29,981 nucleotides of DNA from Plakobranchus ocellatus (GCA_019648995.1 BLXT01003145.1:131347-161327); one strand, 5' to 3'; numbered from the stretch's first letter, positions 1 through 10,725 are shown. Numbers and translations are program-made. The notes: a model not told the origin generated them from the letters alone.

Positions 1-350
1 AAAAAAAAAAAAAAACCAGATGAGGCTGGAAAAACCTTCCACAATTCCGTATAATTTATTTAAGTTGGATACCCTCCTTTCCTTTGCTCTTTTAATAAAA
101 TTAGTTTTGGCTTTTTGAAGGTGAACCATTGTTGCCATAATATTGCACATTACACCAATGGTTATGATATTGCACATTTGAGTGTGTAAGTAATTAAAAA
201 AAAAATGTAACGATTTGTTGTCCATATTTTTTACTCCTTATTGGTAGTGTAATCATAAGTTGCTATATCTTAGCCTCTTCTTTCCTTCACTCTACAAATT
301 TTGAAACGAATTGACTGCAAAAACCTCAAACTTTTTTTTTTAATTTTCAG

Positions 351-430
351 GTATGCGAGGTTTCATGACACCAAGAGGTATTCCTGATGCGCCAAGGGCA
401 TCAAGATACATTTTGAAAGACTATGTTAGG
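351..430 (+). CDS. LSG1: LSG1 large-subunit GTPase, exon A (partial gene)
   Basis: This is the first of four exons in the window of LSG1, the circularly permuted GTPase that acts in the cytoplasm to release NMD3 from nearly finished 60S ribosomal subunits. A polypyrimidine tract and CAG (348-350) precede it and a GT donor follows at 431. Two bases complete a codon begun upstream; then 26 codons begin MRGFMT and end ILKDYVR, matching the conserved segment just after the GTPase domain in animal LSG1 as I recall it. Exon A ends in phase 0 and joins exon B to give KDYVRGKLLYC, a family hallmark. The exons with the G motifs must lie left of the window. The assignment rests on recognised motifs plus correct splice phases; no search was run. 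Confidence 0.85.
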
Positions 431-2328
431 GTAGGATATCTTTATACTGACTTTTTTTTAAAATCTTGAGCTCCTATCTCATAGAAGTTAAGTTTGAATT
501 CCTTAGAGCATATCGCATGAACGAAATTTTTTTTATTTTGTTTTTGACATTTGATCTGAACACTATTAGGTGATCTAATAGTTGTTGACCTTGTCACATG
601 GGACGCAAGTGAACAGCTCAAATCTAATACAAAGGTTCCTGCAAATTTCAAACCAGAAAAAAAATGTGCTCCTCCTCTTTTTTGAGCCCTGCCACTGGCA
701 GAGGGCCTGAAAGCCAGAAATCTCCTTGCTATGGCAGGCCAAATTCATTAAACCCTTAAATGCAGACTTGCCAACCTGTACGCAATTGCGTATATCAGTA
801 CACATAACTTGAAAAAATATGGGAATTCATGGCAAAAAACTGTGATATGCATTTTCCTCAAATGTAATCAGCGAAACCTATGAAGATGGTGATTTGCCGA
901 GCAGGGCCTTTTTTACCACATAACTGGTTTTGCTATTTTTACCGCAATGACAACTTGACCCTTGACTACATTGACCCTTTCTTTGTCAAGAAAAGGAGCG
1001 GTTGGTTTGATTCTGCCGGAAGTATGATTAGTCCGTCACTGACCAGCACGCTCATTATGCCAGGCTAGCTAAGTGAACTTTTGATTTAGCTCGTATACAT
1101 TTCTTGCAAATTAGAAACAAAAGTCGGTTTAGACATAAGCATTTTTTGGTTGAGCAAAATAGGTCTTTTCTAGCCGTCATAAGAAGCAAAACTGATTGCA
1201 AGGGTTGGCAAGTCAGAAAATGTAAAAAAAAAAAAAGCTTTCATAAGCCTTTCATAATTTATTTATCATCCAGATTTGCCTTTCTTTGTAGTGTTTTTGT
1301 TGGGAATTTTTTGTATGCTTGCAATGTTATTTCAAGCATATCCTAAAATCTGAAGCTAACACATATTTGGGTTATGGCTTGAAGGAGTGCTGTAGGATTC
1401 AACAGCACATATATAACAACTCTCTTGCAACTAACCATATTTTGCATTTTTTTCTTTAAAAAAATGCCATGGGAATTTTTTTTTAAGGTTTTCCCTTAAA
1501 AGATATTGTTTTGATCAACTTTAGCCTTTTTATATGTCACAAGTGCCGAACAATACTTCCATAACTCAATTTCAACAATATTGAAATTTTTGGAATAAAC
1601 AACTTTGGAAAAATATGCAACTTTTAAAAAGATATTTAATCCATCTTTAAACAATTAAAAGAAATATTTAAAAATTTAATTTTTCCTTACTTCCAAGAAA
1701 GTAAAAATGGTCCATTTGATACTGCCCTAAGTTGACTTGCAGCTGAAGTTGTCATAATTGTCAAAAACCGTGATGTGACTTGCTTACGACAGTATCAAAA
1801 GATCAACTTTGCATACTTTATCTCTGATTTCTTCTTTGCGCTCTTAGTTACTGCAATATCAAACTGTTAAATTCATCTGAAAATTAGCCAGAAAATGAAA
1901 AAGATCAGATTTGCGAAATGTGGTGCAGGTCAATAAAACTTTTGTATCAGAATGGTTGACCAACAAATATCTACGTTGCTGCCTTAGAAACGCTTTAAAA
2001 AAGTTAAAGCCACAAATGGTTGTTTTCTTTCAATGCAAAGAAACTTTTACATGAGAATTATTCTAAGATTTTAATGAAATAGATGACTAATTCATGACAA
2101 ACTTTTCAAGAATCATTTATTCAAAGAAGGGGCCAATTGATACCAATCAGCTACGATTCACTGGTAAGGATTTGGATATTTCAGTGGACGTGGACAACGA
2201 TTACAATGAATACTTATGGCTTGATGTGTGTTAGCCATCAAACTCTGAAATGAGGATTAAATGGATGTAGCAAAGAAGAAAAACATAAGGTTTGTACGCC
2301 CTATGGAATTTGTAAAAGTGCTACACCA

Positions 2329-2573
2329 TATGTGTGGCAGCCCCACAAAATGAGTCGAGTTGCGGCATTGCGTGATTGACTTTAAATGAAAACGTTTAAC
2401 TAGAGATGTAAAATCCACTCACTTCTCTTTGCGGAAAACCTGCTATAGACATTTTATAAACTTTCTGAATATAAGGCATTGGGAATTTTTACTTCTCAAC
2501 TTTAATACTTTGAGTTGATCACAGTCATGCAGACCCGCAACTCAAGTCATTTTGTGAGATTGCTACACAGGTA
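2329..2573. mobile_element. Mariner-like MITE with imperfect TIRs and TA flanks
   Basis: Two arms, about 2331-2365 and 2535-2569, are inverted copies of one another: the left reads TGTGTGGCAGCCCCACAAAA and the reverse of the right reads TGTGTAGCAATCTCACAAAA. The match continues through AATGA and GAGTTGCGG, about 29 of 35 positions. A TA dinucleotide lies outside each end (2329-2330 and 2572-2573), as in Tc1/mariner target duplications. The ~170-bp interior has no coding capacity. The size, arms and TA flanks fit a non-autonomous element; the family is inferred only from the TA flanks. Confidence 0.5.
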
Positions 2574-2949
2574 TCAAAGGTTTGGAAATTCTGTAAAATC
2601 AAGTTTTGCTTGTTTTCATATTTAAAATCACTGGAATTTTATAGTTAAACTGAGTGGCAAAAAATTTTCAACATAACAAAAAAGCAGCAATTTCTAGAAA
2701 CATTCCTACTTCACAGTATTTGTGGGAAAATTCAAATGATTTTTAGTATTTTGAAATGATTTGAAACATATCACAATGATGTGGTAAAGAAAAGTAATTA
2801 AATACTGTTTGAACTGACATTCTTTTCAACCAATCTTGTCATTCAATCCAGTCCTGAGCAAACAATCTGCTTTGATCACCTCTCATAACCTTCATCTCAA
2901 TAATCTACTTTGATTCATCATGCATTTTCAAAAGCTGAAACAGAACTCA

Positions 2950-4131
2950 GCTTCGGTTTCTTCACTGATGATTAGTCTGTACGGAAGCATAGTATATGGT
3001 TCGGCGAAAAAACATGTTCTGAGGGCCCAGGACCCTATACATCATCAGGGCCTTTGTATTGCTCCCCGGGGCCTTCAGAACGTCACCTATTAAAAGCTTG
3101 TATGCAGAGGCTGGGGAGCCCTCTCTCAAGCATCAGCGTATTAAAATCATTATCTCGTAATCCATGCCGTGACTTCGTATTTGAAGCTCGGTTGTCTGAC
3201 TTTTCTGCTGATTCAAAGTCATAACCCAATCTTGTTGCCAGTACTTTTGAACATATTAAGAACCTAAAAACTATTGATAATTTACATGTCCAGTGATCTC
3301 CACCTTGAGAGGAGCAGTCGATTAACGTTGATATCTCTTTAACTGAACAAAAGAAAGAAAATAAGAGCGAGATGGCCTATAGAAAAGAATTTTTTAGAAT
3401 TAAAAAAATATTTTCAAACCATTATGCTGTTTTTACTGACGGCTCTAAACTGGAGGAAAAGCTTGCGGCCGCTGCCTGTTTTCCGGAACACCCAGACCAC
3501 TCGAAGGCAACTCGCCTGAGAGACAGGGCATCTGCCTTCAGTGCTGAACTAGAGGAAATAGCCCTCACGCTCACAGAAATTAAAAAGCTCATTAAATACC
3601 ACAAAAACTTTGTTTTCTACAGTGACAGCCTGTCAGCCTTACAGGCTATGCAAAGCTAAAATTTCAATGTCAAAGATATCAGGCGCCTGTACAATTTTAT
3701 CCGAAAATTGCCACCCTATGTTCACATCTCTTTTGTCTGGATTCCTGCTCACCTAGGCATCCAGGGGAATGAGAATGTGGACAAACTAGCAAAAGTGGCC
3801 CTAAATAGAGCATCATGCTCGGAAAAACTCATTAGCTGGTCAGTGTTACTGACCTGTACAGACTTTTCCGAGAAGTCAATCCCTCTCGCATAGTGCGTTA
3901 CTTAAAGGAACTCGGTGTATATGGAAATATCTGAGGCTTTGCACAGATTCCTTTTAAAGTTTTTCTTCATATACTCTGTTGGATTTTTAATGGTTTTCTA
4001 TCTTTGTTTTAATTTGCTTGAGCATCTGACGGAAGCCTATGAGAGATAGTGAATGAACAGAAACCCTGAGATCACCACTTAATGGTGGATTCGGTATACC
4101 AATAATCAACCAATTAATCAATCAGCTTTAA
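2950..4131 (+). mobile_element. LINE copy 1, 5'-truncated: RT C-terminus/thumb, RNase H, 3' tail
   Basis: A decayed non-LTR retrotransposon fragment of an RNase H-bearing (I-like) clade. At about 2965-3110 the translation gives YGSIVYGS and then DPIHHQGL in broken frames, the end of the reverse transcriptase of such LINEs. RNase H follows at 3372-3880. After a deletion of roughly 345 bp relative to copy 2 comes the C-terminal coding end (3850-3930), then the 3' UTR with the marker phrase GAATGAACAGAAACCCTGAG and an AATC-type repeated tail (about 4104-4131). The 5' limit is approximate because the upstream sequence is too decayed to place. Confidence 0.75.
3372..3893 (+). pseudogene. LINE RNase H domain, copy 1
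   Basis: RNase H removes RNA from the RNA/DNA hybrid during reverse transcription. The first open stretch (3372-3659) carries the family's acidic sites in order: FTDGSK (first Asp), SAELEEIAL (Glu) and YSDSLSALQAM (second Asp). An in-frame TAA at 3657-3659 interrupts the domain. The same frame then resumes with VWIPAHLGIQGNENVDKLAK, holding the late His and Asp sites. After LISWS the frame enters unrelated codons at the internal deletion and stops at 3891-3893. The remnant is not functional: there is no RT and a nonsense codon lies mid-domain. It is clearly related to the copy at 4127. Confidence 0.8.
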
Positions 4132-5113
4132 ACTGGAGGAAAAGGTTTCAACTGCGGCCTATTTTCCGGACACCTGGACTGCTCAAAGGCAACTTGCCTG
4201 AGAGACAGGGGCATCTGTCTTCAGTGCTGAGCTCGAGGGAATAGCCCTCACGCTCATAGAAATAAAAAAACTCACAAAATACCATAAAAATCTTGTTTTC
4301 TACAGTGACAGCCTGTCAATCTTACATGCTACTCAAAGCTAAAATTTCAAAGTCAAAGATATCAGGCGCCTGTACAATTTAATCCTAAAATTTCCACCCT
4401 ATGTTCACATCTCTTTTGTCTGGATTCCTGCTCACGTAGGCATCCAGGGGAATGAGAATATGGACAAACTCTCAAAGGCAGCTCTAAATAAAGCATCGTA
4501 CTCGGGAAAACTCATTTGCTGGTCTGACTTGAAACCTAAAGTAAATGCTTACATCTACACCGTCTGGCAAGAAAATTGGGATACTGAGGAGGCAAACAAG
4601 CTCCATGAGGTACTCTCCAACTTGGGAGAAGACCTCCACAAAAAAGGTGAAGGAGCAAGCAGAAAATGGGAGACGGTAATGTGTAGACTTCTGATGGGCC
4701 ACATATGGCTCACCCAAAGCACCTTTTAAAAAATGAGGAACAACCTTTTTTGCTATGCCTGCGACAGTCTTTACACTATCCAGCATATTTGAATTGAATG
4801 CTCAGACTTTCGAGTCACCAGGAGGAAATACTTCAATGTAATTGACCTGTACAGACTTTTCCAAGAGGTCAATCCTTCTCGCATGGTTGGTTACTTAAAG
4901 GAACTCGGTGTCTATGGAAATATCTGAGGCTTTGTACAGATTCCTTTTAAAGTTTTTCTCCACATGCTCTGTTGGATTTTAATGGATTTTTATCTTTGTT
5001 TTAATTTGCTTGAGCGTTTGATGGAAGCCCATGAGAGAGAGTGAATGAACAGAAACCCTGAGATCACCGCTTAATGGTGGACTGGATATACCAATAATCA
5101 AGCAATCAATCAA
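4127..5113 (+). mobile_element. LINE copy 2, 5'-truncated: RNase H, CCHC C-terminus, 3' tail
   Basis: This second copy starts abruptly within RNase H at CTTTAAACTGGAGGAAAAGG, directly after the AATC tail of copy 1, and runs to its own tail near 5113. It contains the region deleted in copy 1: the end of RNase H (ORF 4460-4729) and a C-terminal zinc-finger-like segment in broken frames (about 4745-4810) reading CYAC, then H with a following C, as in the C-terminal cysteine-rich tail of I/Jockey-type LINEs. The coding end reads ELGVYGNI followed by TGA near 4928. The copy-1 nonsense codon (CAAAGCTAAAATTTC) is present here too. Frameshifts and stops make it a pseudogene. Confidence 0.8.
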
Positions 5114-5333
5114 TGTTGATTTAACTTTACTGGCTTTGAATTAATTATAGAATCAAGTACAAACTTTCAGTTTTATGCTAAAAAAGTAATAACGTTAAAG
5201 TTTTTTGTTATCTTTCCAACTTAGCTAATCTTACAAACCATCTCGATCATTAAGATAAAGCAAATAAAAAGATCACTAACACGAACAGCAAAAATGAAAA
5301 ATGTGGAGATAGGCTAGAGCATTTTATTACTGA

Positions 5334-5524
5334 TCACTGCTCATCAACTTCTTTTTGTATGGATTTTGTGGCCATGTGCGTAACCACGCTTGATTTCCTA
5401 TGGTGGCCCAACACATGATTGCACCACCAACAGTAAAGCAGCTTTTTATCAGAGATGTCATCAGCAAACTGCAGATGCCTTTCGGTGGCTACGGTGAAGA
5501 TGTCTCCTTTACAAACTCGTCCAT
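5334..5524 (-). pseudogene. CGGBP1/hAT-type zinc-finger fragment
   Basis: On the minus strand an ATG at 5524-5522 opens MDEFVKE. After a one-base frame change the reading continues DIFTVATERHLQF and LLYCWWCNHVLGHHRKSSVV, then THMATK, to TGA at 5336-5334. The arrangement (C-x2-C, a spaced RKS, then H-x3-K) resembles the N-terminal BED-like zinc finger of CGG-repeat-binding protein 1 and of hAT transposases from which such proteins derive. The last zinc ligand expected after the TK is not obvious, and nothing transposase-like follows. It is best read as a remnant of a hAT-derived coding exon in an LSG1 intron. The family call is from pattern memory and is uncertain. Confidence 0.4.
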
Positions 5525-6561
5525 GCTACTTCTGTTAGAAAGATCAGGTCTATAGGTCCATCTAGGTAGATTTAAGGAGTTTTGGGTTGGAAGGGTGGTT
5601 TCTTTCTTTCATGTCAAATTTTTGACGAGATGGTTACAAAGAGGAGGCCTAGCATAATGTAAGGTTTTTTTTGTGGACGGAGTTTGCATTAGGCCTAATA
5701 CTAAGTCTGGGGCAGGCTGCCAGGTGCTCTGACCATTAGGGAGCCAGATTGGTTAGTAAAGGAGCCAGGAATGGAACACTCTTTCTAGACTGGCAAGTAA
5801 AAACCTCAATTTTTGCTCTTAAAAGACAAAATTACCAAATATTGTGAGAAATTGCAAAATTTGCAGATTTCTTGCAGTCTTTGACAATTGTTGCTGCCGC
5901 AAGACAACAATTTCATAGGGGAGGGGGGCGGTATAATGTAGCCTACTCATGCAGAACACTCATATGTCTGTCTCGTCAGCCGACAGAAACCTTCTTATTA
6001 AATTTCAACTATATTTATACACAATTTATGGTGTTCTTGAGTCCGAGTCTAAACGTCTAAAAAGCTTCCATTATGATTTTAAATTTAGGTGATGAAGCTA
6101 GGAATTTCGCATTATAATCATATTGCTATAAAAGTTACTTTTGGAGTTTACTCTTTACAAAATTAGTATGACAAAGGGCCTATTTTTAGCCTTTAGACTG
6201 ATTGAATTGGAAGGCAATCCAATAGGTCCATCTTTGTAAGAGAAAAGGCATTTAAGATGTGTGTACCCACAGAAGTACTATGCGCTGATTCATAACTTCC
6301 CCCCCTCTCCCTTAAAAATGCTTCACTTTAATTTGTGGTCAAGTTGCCTCTTCCTCTTTTTCCCTACATCTTTGAATGAAAAGACTTTCAGTTTCACTGT
6401 ACATACTAGTCTTTTTTAAAGGCTGGCAAATTATTGGTTCAATAAATTCAGATGATTCAGTTAGTTTATAAATCATCAAAGGTTTTTTGCAGTAGCACAC
6501 TTTAAAAATAAACAATTGTATTTATACTTTTATCCTTATTTTTCTTGGCTCTCTCTGAAAG

Positions 6562-6666
6562 GGTAAATTGCTGTACTGTGAGCCGCCACCGGGCTTGGAT
6601 GGCGCAGAGTTCCAGGACAAAGACAGGGTTACTAAGTTAGAAATGAACCGAACCAGCAGTAAACTA
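6562..6666 (+). CDS. LSG1: LSG1 exon B
   Basis: Thirty-five codons, phase 0 at both ends, preceded by CTCTCTGAAAG and followed by a consensus GTAAGT donor. It begins GKLLYCEPPPGLDGAEFQ, the conserved block that in animal LSG1 directly follows the KDYV of the preceding exon, then runs through a less conserved linker (EMNRTSSKL). This part lies C-terminal to the GTPase domain. The join to exon A is in frame without any adjustment, which strongly supports both exons. Confidence 0.9.
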
Positions 6667-7670
6667 GTAAGTTTTTCCAAGTTTTTCTCTTTAGATTGCC
6701 TGTTAACTCACTTGCTTTCTGTTGCCTTGGTACTGTAGTTTTAGTTTTTTTTTTTTTTTTGTTTTTTTTTTAAAAGAAATTATCATTTCCAAATTTCATT
6801 TAAATGGAATACAGTCTTAGATTTGTCACATGCAGAAGATCCATTTAGTTATTGTGATTTAGGTACTTTTTTGTGGGGTTTTTGGAAATAGGTTTAGAGT
6901 TTTGGTTTTCCCAAAAATTGTTGACAATCATCGAAATGTAGGCCTAGATGCTTGCCATAGACAATGTCAGACCTGCCAACATTACGCTTTCGTCGTAATT
7001 TATTACGCCGACAGGGAAAAAATTATGCCTTACGCTCAGCACCAAGAAAATTACGCTGAGTGGGGCTAGGCGTGATGATTCCCCTGAATCTATCTTCCAT
7101 TTCCTGCGATTTTCTTTGTCTTTACATAATAGTATACAAAAAACCCGGTATCGATCAAAAGCTCACCGCCATATTTTTGTGTGAATAGTTGTAGGTGTAT
7201 CAGTCAAGTAGGCCTGTGTAGTTTTTATAGCCTTGAATCAGAGGTCTACCAAGTGTCCCGCAATTAAATAAAGAATCTGTCCTGAAATACTATGAAAACC
7301 ACTTTGTCACCCTTATTTTTTCTCTTCTTTTAATGGATCTTCTGTACTGGTGAGAATCAGCAGTCGGTGTTGCATCACGTTAATCCAATAGTCAATGAAA
7401 GTTTTCTGTTGTTTTATTTCCTAAGTTTCTTGCAATACTTATTCACTGTTCCCACAGCTTGTAACTCTAATGCCCTATTCTTATGCAATGTTTTAAAAAA
7501 AAAAACGCCTTTATTCCGGTTCTGTACAGAGTATTAAAAAAATACGGTGCAATTATATCCCCTATTGATAGGCAAAAAAGTAAGCTACCATGGTACATAT
7601 TTGCACATCCAGTACAAGGCCTTGTGTTGTAAGCTATGTCGGCAAAAGATCAGAGAAATCAGAGGTTGTT

Positions 7671-7692
7671 CCCTAACCCTAACCCTAACCCT
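7671..7692. repeat. Interstitial telomere-like repeat (CCCTAA)n
   Basis: Three full CCCTAA units and a partial fourth lie uninterrupted here. CCCTAA/TTAGGG is the usual metazoan telomere unit. The tract sits inside an intron and is too short to be a real chromosome end. Confidence 0.9.
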
Positions 7693-7917
7693 CTATGTAA
7701 CGCTCTAGTTAGTCTTCGATGTGTTACAAGAGAAACTGGAGGTGCCGACTATGCATGCTTTTTAGGATTAAACAGATAAACAGTTATAGTGATACAAATT
7801 GTACTTTCCATAATACTAGCCGAGATTCCTGGCTCCACTTTTAAAAATCCTTTTTTTATATAGGTCTATATACTGGTATGTTAAACAATGCATTAAAGTC
7901 TACCAATCTGGTTATAT

Positions 7918-7920
<3 letters not shown>

Positions 7921-7951
<31 letters not shown>
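7921..7951. repeat. CT dinucleotide microsatellite
   Basis: About fifteen uninterrupted CT units, followed by CCACCCCC. Confidence 0.95.
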
Positions 7952-7953
<2 letters not shown>

Positions 7954-8118
7954 CCCCCTATTCACTTTTATCGTTCTTATGCTTATGCTTTCCTTCTCTT
8001 TTTAATATTTGTTATATTGTCGATATGAATGTCTCTTTTCAATAATTTTTCCCAGATATTTTCCTATGCCAGTCGCTGTCTCTTTCGTTCTTTCCCTTGC
8101 TCTCCCGTTTTCTGACTG

Positions 8119-8121
<3 letters not shown>

Positions 8122-8160
<39 letters not shown>

Positions 8161-8257
8161 CCTTTCTCTCTCTCACTCTCTCTTCAGCTCTCGCTCTTTA
8201 TCCCATTCTGNNCCCCCCCCCCCCCCTCCTCTCTCTATCTATCTCTTTTACTGATCA
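8122..8257. repeat. CT-rich microsatellite, 2-nt gap and C homopolymer
   Basis: A perfect CT run (8122-8157) gives way to interrupted CT/CA units, then two N (8211-8212), a C14 run (8213-8226) and TCTATC repeats. The N bases touching the C run suggest that the homopolymer stopped base calling. The small ORF over this stretch is a repeat artefact. Confidence 0.9.
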
Positions 8258-8360
8258 CATTTTTCTGGAGTAAACAGAAGAAAGGTATCTCATCTGTGAA
8301 ATTCAAAGGTTAAAAAGAAATTAAAGTTTGTTTTTTTCTTCCATCATTTTTTTGTCTCAG

Positions 8361-8408
8361 CCTCCTCCTCAAATCAATAGTGCTGTTGACAAAGACTTTT
8401 TTGCAAAG
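8361..8408 (+). CDS. LSG1: LSG1 exon C
   Basis: A 48-bp exon, phase 0 at both ends, flanked by TTTTTGTCTCAG and GTGAGT. It encodes PPPQINSAVDKDFFAK; the VDKxFF core matches the short conserved motif (VDKTFF in human LSG1 as I recall it) between the GTPase C-terminal block and the basic tail. Small exons of this kind are easily missed by gene finders; here the motif, borders and phase agree with exons B and D. Confidence 0.85.
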
Positions 8409-9047
8409 GTGAGTTTTTTTGCAATGACACTTGTTTGGTTGACAGTTTTATGTTCAATGAATGGTATAATTATAACTTTATATCTTTGTGAAAACTTTCA
8501 CAAGAATGTGATGGGGCCAGCAAAAAATGGCACATGGTGAAAATTTCAGATATTCTGTTTTTTACAGGGATGCCAGTTTTCCGATTTTAATAGCATTTCC
8601 GACTTTTCAGATTTCTGAATTTTTATTAATTTATTTTTTTTTTTTTGGACTATTTATTGATTTTCTGATAGTTGTATGATAGTCTTTACTGATAAATATG
8701 AACATTGAGCAAAAACAATGAAAAAAAATATATGTCTGGTTTTGATCGATTAAGGGTTGTATTACTTGCCCCCACAAGTCCATGAATTGTCCTGAGCTAA
8801 TCCAAAATACTCTGAATAGGCGTATGGATTACTCTCAGGTACAATTTGGAATTGGCATCTCTGTTGTCATTGTTCACTGCAAAACCATTTCAGGAGGGGG
8901 CCAGAATCAAGCCTGAAAATTTCAGAAACTGATGGGGGGGGGTCTACCCCTGCACACAGGGCTCTACCCTGAGACCCCGCCAGGGCCAAAAATGGCCCCC
9001 TTTACCCAGGCTGACCAATAAGTTCTAACTTTTTTTTTTAGAGACCA

Positions 9048-9055
9048 CTGGCATC
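9048..9055 (+). repeat. MULE target-site duplication, left copy
   Basis: CTGGCATC, identical to 15600-15607. Eight bases is within the 8-11 bp range of Mutator-like elements. Confidence 0.75.
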
Positions 9056-9275
9056 AGGTGCTACGTAATACCGGAAAGGACCGGAAACAGCTGGAAATGA
9101 CCGGAAACGACCAGGAAAAATGTAATTAAAAAAAAAAAAATTATGGTGAGAGAGTTATGTGTCTTTTTGAAAAAGATAAAATCTTGTGTACCATCCCATC
9201 AACAGCAATAATACCGAAATTATCGTACAGAATATTGTTTATTTTTGTTAAATTGAACCTTGGTGAGTAAAGTCA
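9056..9275 (+). repeat. MULE left terminal inverted repeat
   Basis: It matches the reverse complement of 15388-15599 over its whole length by eye, with a few substitutions and one ~10-bp extra unit here. The outer end contains spaced repeats of ACCGGAAA or close variants (four on this side), a plausible transposase-binding array. The repeat runs inward to GAACCTTGGTGAGTAAAGTCA. Confidence 0.9.
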
Positions 9276-9319
9276 TTTGTCTTTGTGAAAAATTATGTAA
9301 TGTAACAACAACAACAATA

Positions 9320-9541
9320 TTGAGAGAGATAGAGAGAGAGAGAGAGGAGGAGAGAGAGAAGAGAGAGAGGAGGAGAGAGAGAAGAGAGAGGGAGAGGGAG
9401 AGAAAGAGAGAGAGAGAAGAAGGAGAGAAGAGAGAGAGGGGGAGAGAAAGAGAGAGACAGAGAGAGAGGGGGAGAGAAAGAGAGAAGAGAGAGAGAGAGG
9501 GAGAGAAAGAGAGAGAGAAGAGAGAGGGAGAGAAAGAGAGA
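9320..9541. repeat. GA-rich microsatellite inside the MULE left end
   Basis: About 220 bp of GAGAGA/GGAGAGA repeats next to the left TIR. The right TIR is also followed inward by CTCTCT and CTGT repeats, so a short repeat was probably part of the original inverted repeat. ORFs on both strands here are repeat artefacts. Confidence 0.9.
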
Positions 9542-9853
9542 GAACACAACACAACACATTTATCATATTTTACGTATTAACACTGTACCAATAATATGTG
9601 GAGTTGTCGTACTTCTGTATCCGGGTGTTATGCGCGTTTTCCCGTCGATTTTGTGGATTTTGTTGGTGACGGCTGCTCAACAAGGAACACATCTACTTTA
9701 GAAATATTTAGTATTGATAAGAATGTCACTCAGAACGCTTCGTGGGTTGGCCAGGGGTCGAGCTCAAACAAAGAAACAAACTCGAAGAAGAAGAGGTGGC
9801 AGCCAGCAACAGTTATCCCTGTATCCTTGCTGTTGGGGTGAAACGAAGGAAAA

Positions 9854-9871
9854 ATGGAGATCGCATGTTTG
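9854..9871 (+). CDS. Possible first coding exon of the MULE gene
   Basis: An ATG at 9854 (context AAAATGG) opens six codons (MEIACL) and is followed by a consensus GTAAGT donor at 9872. Splicing to the acceptor TTACAG at 11338-11343 joins in phase 0 to ASHQGIQHL of the main exon. An upstream ORF (9596-9841) ends just before it and is probably 5' leader. The splice pair is sequence-based, but the start is a proposal only. Confidence 0.35.
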
Positions 9872-10725
9872 GTAAGTTTGTGAAGTAATTGTTTTTTTTC
9901 TTTTTTTTTTTTTTTTTTTTGTGAATAGAAAAGCGCTGTATCATTGTAGCCATACCGATTTACTTCTTAAATTAATGTCTATGCTGTAGTTTTGTATTTT
10001 TGTTTGCTGGTTCATTGGTTTATGACTGGTTGTATTTACGCAGTTTTAATTTCAGTTGAACAGTAGTTGGGTATATTTTTCTTAGTTGCAAACATACAAT
10101 GAGTTGCAAGGTTATTTTGTTTGTTAGTTGGTTGATTTGTTTGTGACTTTGATTTGCAGTGAAGCAGTTTTAGTAGGTACCCGAAATCAAAATTTGATTT
10201 TCACCATAACATTACCATTATTTTATAAATGGATAGACTTTTTAATCCTAAGCATTTTGATAGCAAATTAATAGTTGCACCTCAATATTTAACGATTTTA
10301 TGAATTATTAAAATGATTGATTTTGTGCAATATTTGGCAATGTTAAATAACAGCATGTTTAAACCCCCACAACTTTCCCAAATACAGGGCCACAGCCTTT
10401 AAACTTTCTGAGACCATTCTTATGTACACATATTTAATTCTAGTAGTAAGATATTTATTTTCTCACATGAATATAGCTTTCCGTGAAAATTTGCACGTTT
10501 CGCCAAGGAAAGCAAAAAATCTGACTGGGCCTAGGCCAAGCCTACCGAACCCGACAAAAAGAGACATATCTCGAAACGTTAACATAAGTGCAAATGCAGT
10601 CGGCGTCATTAGACAGATGTTTAAGAAAAATGGATGGGCGATCTCAAGATATAACTTTCGTTATATTTCGTTTATGAAATCGTCCAGCTTTTTACGAAAA
10701 ATAAACAAAAACAAAAATAAGAATC

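Larger units (their letters stand above)
431..6561 (+). other. LSG1 intron between exons A and B (6.1 kb)
   Basis: The intron starts GTAGGA and ends GAAAG at 6561. It is AT-rich and holds the mariner-like MITE, the two tandem LINE fragments and the zinc-finger fragment listed separately. In 431-2328 I see only AT-rich sequence with A/T homopolymers and no coding signal worth calling; the short ORFs there lack any family resemblance. In 2574-2949 and 5525-6561 I likewise recognise nothing beyond AT-rich DNA. Confidence 0.8.
6667..8360 (+). other. LSG1 intron between exons B and C (1.7 kb)
   Basis: Begins GTAAGT and ends TTTGTCTCAG. It contains poly-T tracts (about 6748-6770), a telomere-like repeat, two CT microsatellites and a C homopolymer next to a two-base gap. 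At 6966-7090 a stretch rich in TTACGC words (TGCCAACATTACGC, AATTACGCTGAG) has the look of a decayed repeat; a shorter similar phrase (TTGCCAACCTGTACGCAATT) occurs at about 767. I could not assign it. Confidence 0.7.

Noticed and set aside
1-15. A15 at the start as a poly-A tail of an inserted LINE or SINE
   Set aside because: The window simply begins there, and the other end also finishes in a homopolymer; more likely a contig edge.
880-1346. + strand ORFs of 62 and 80 codons
   Set aside because: No recognisable domain, AT-rich composition and intronic position; treated as chance ORFs.
4104-4131. Short spaced AATC repeats as a possible CRISPR-like array
   Set aside because: They are the simple-sequence 3' tail of a LINE in an animal genome; no spacer structure.
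9220-9580. Several overlapping ORFs of 88-110 codons on both strands
   Set aside because: They lie on a GA/CT microsatellite and translate to RE or LS repeats; no real protein.
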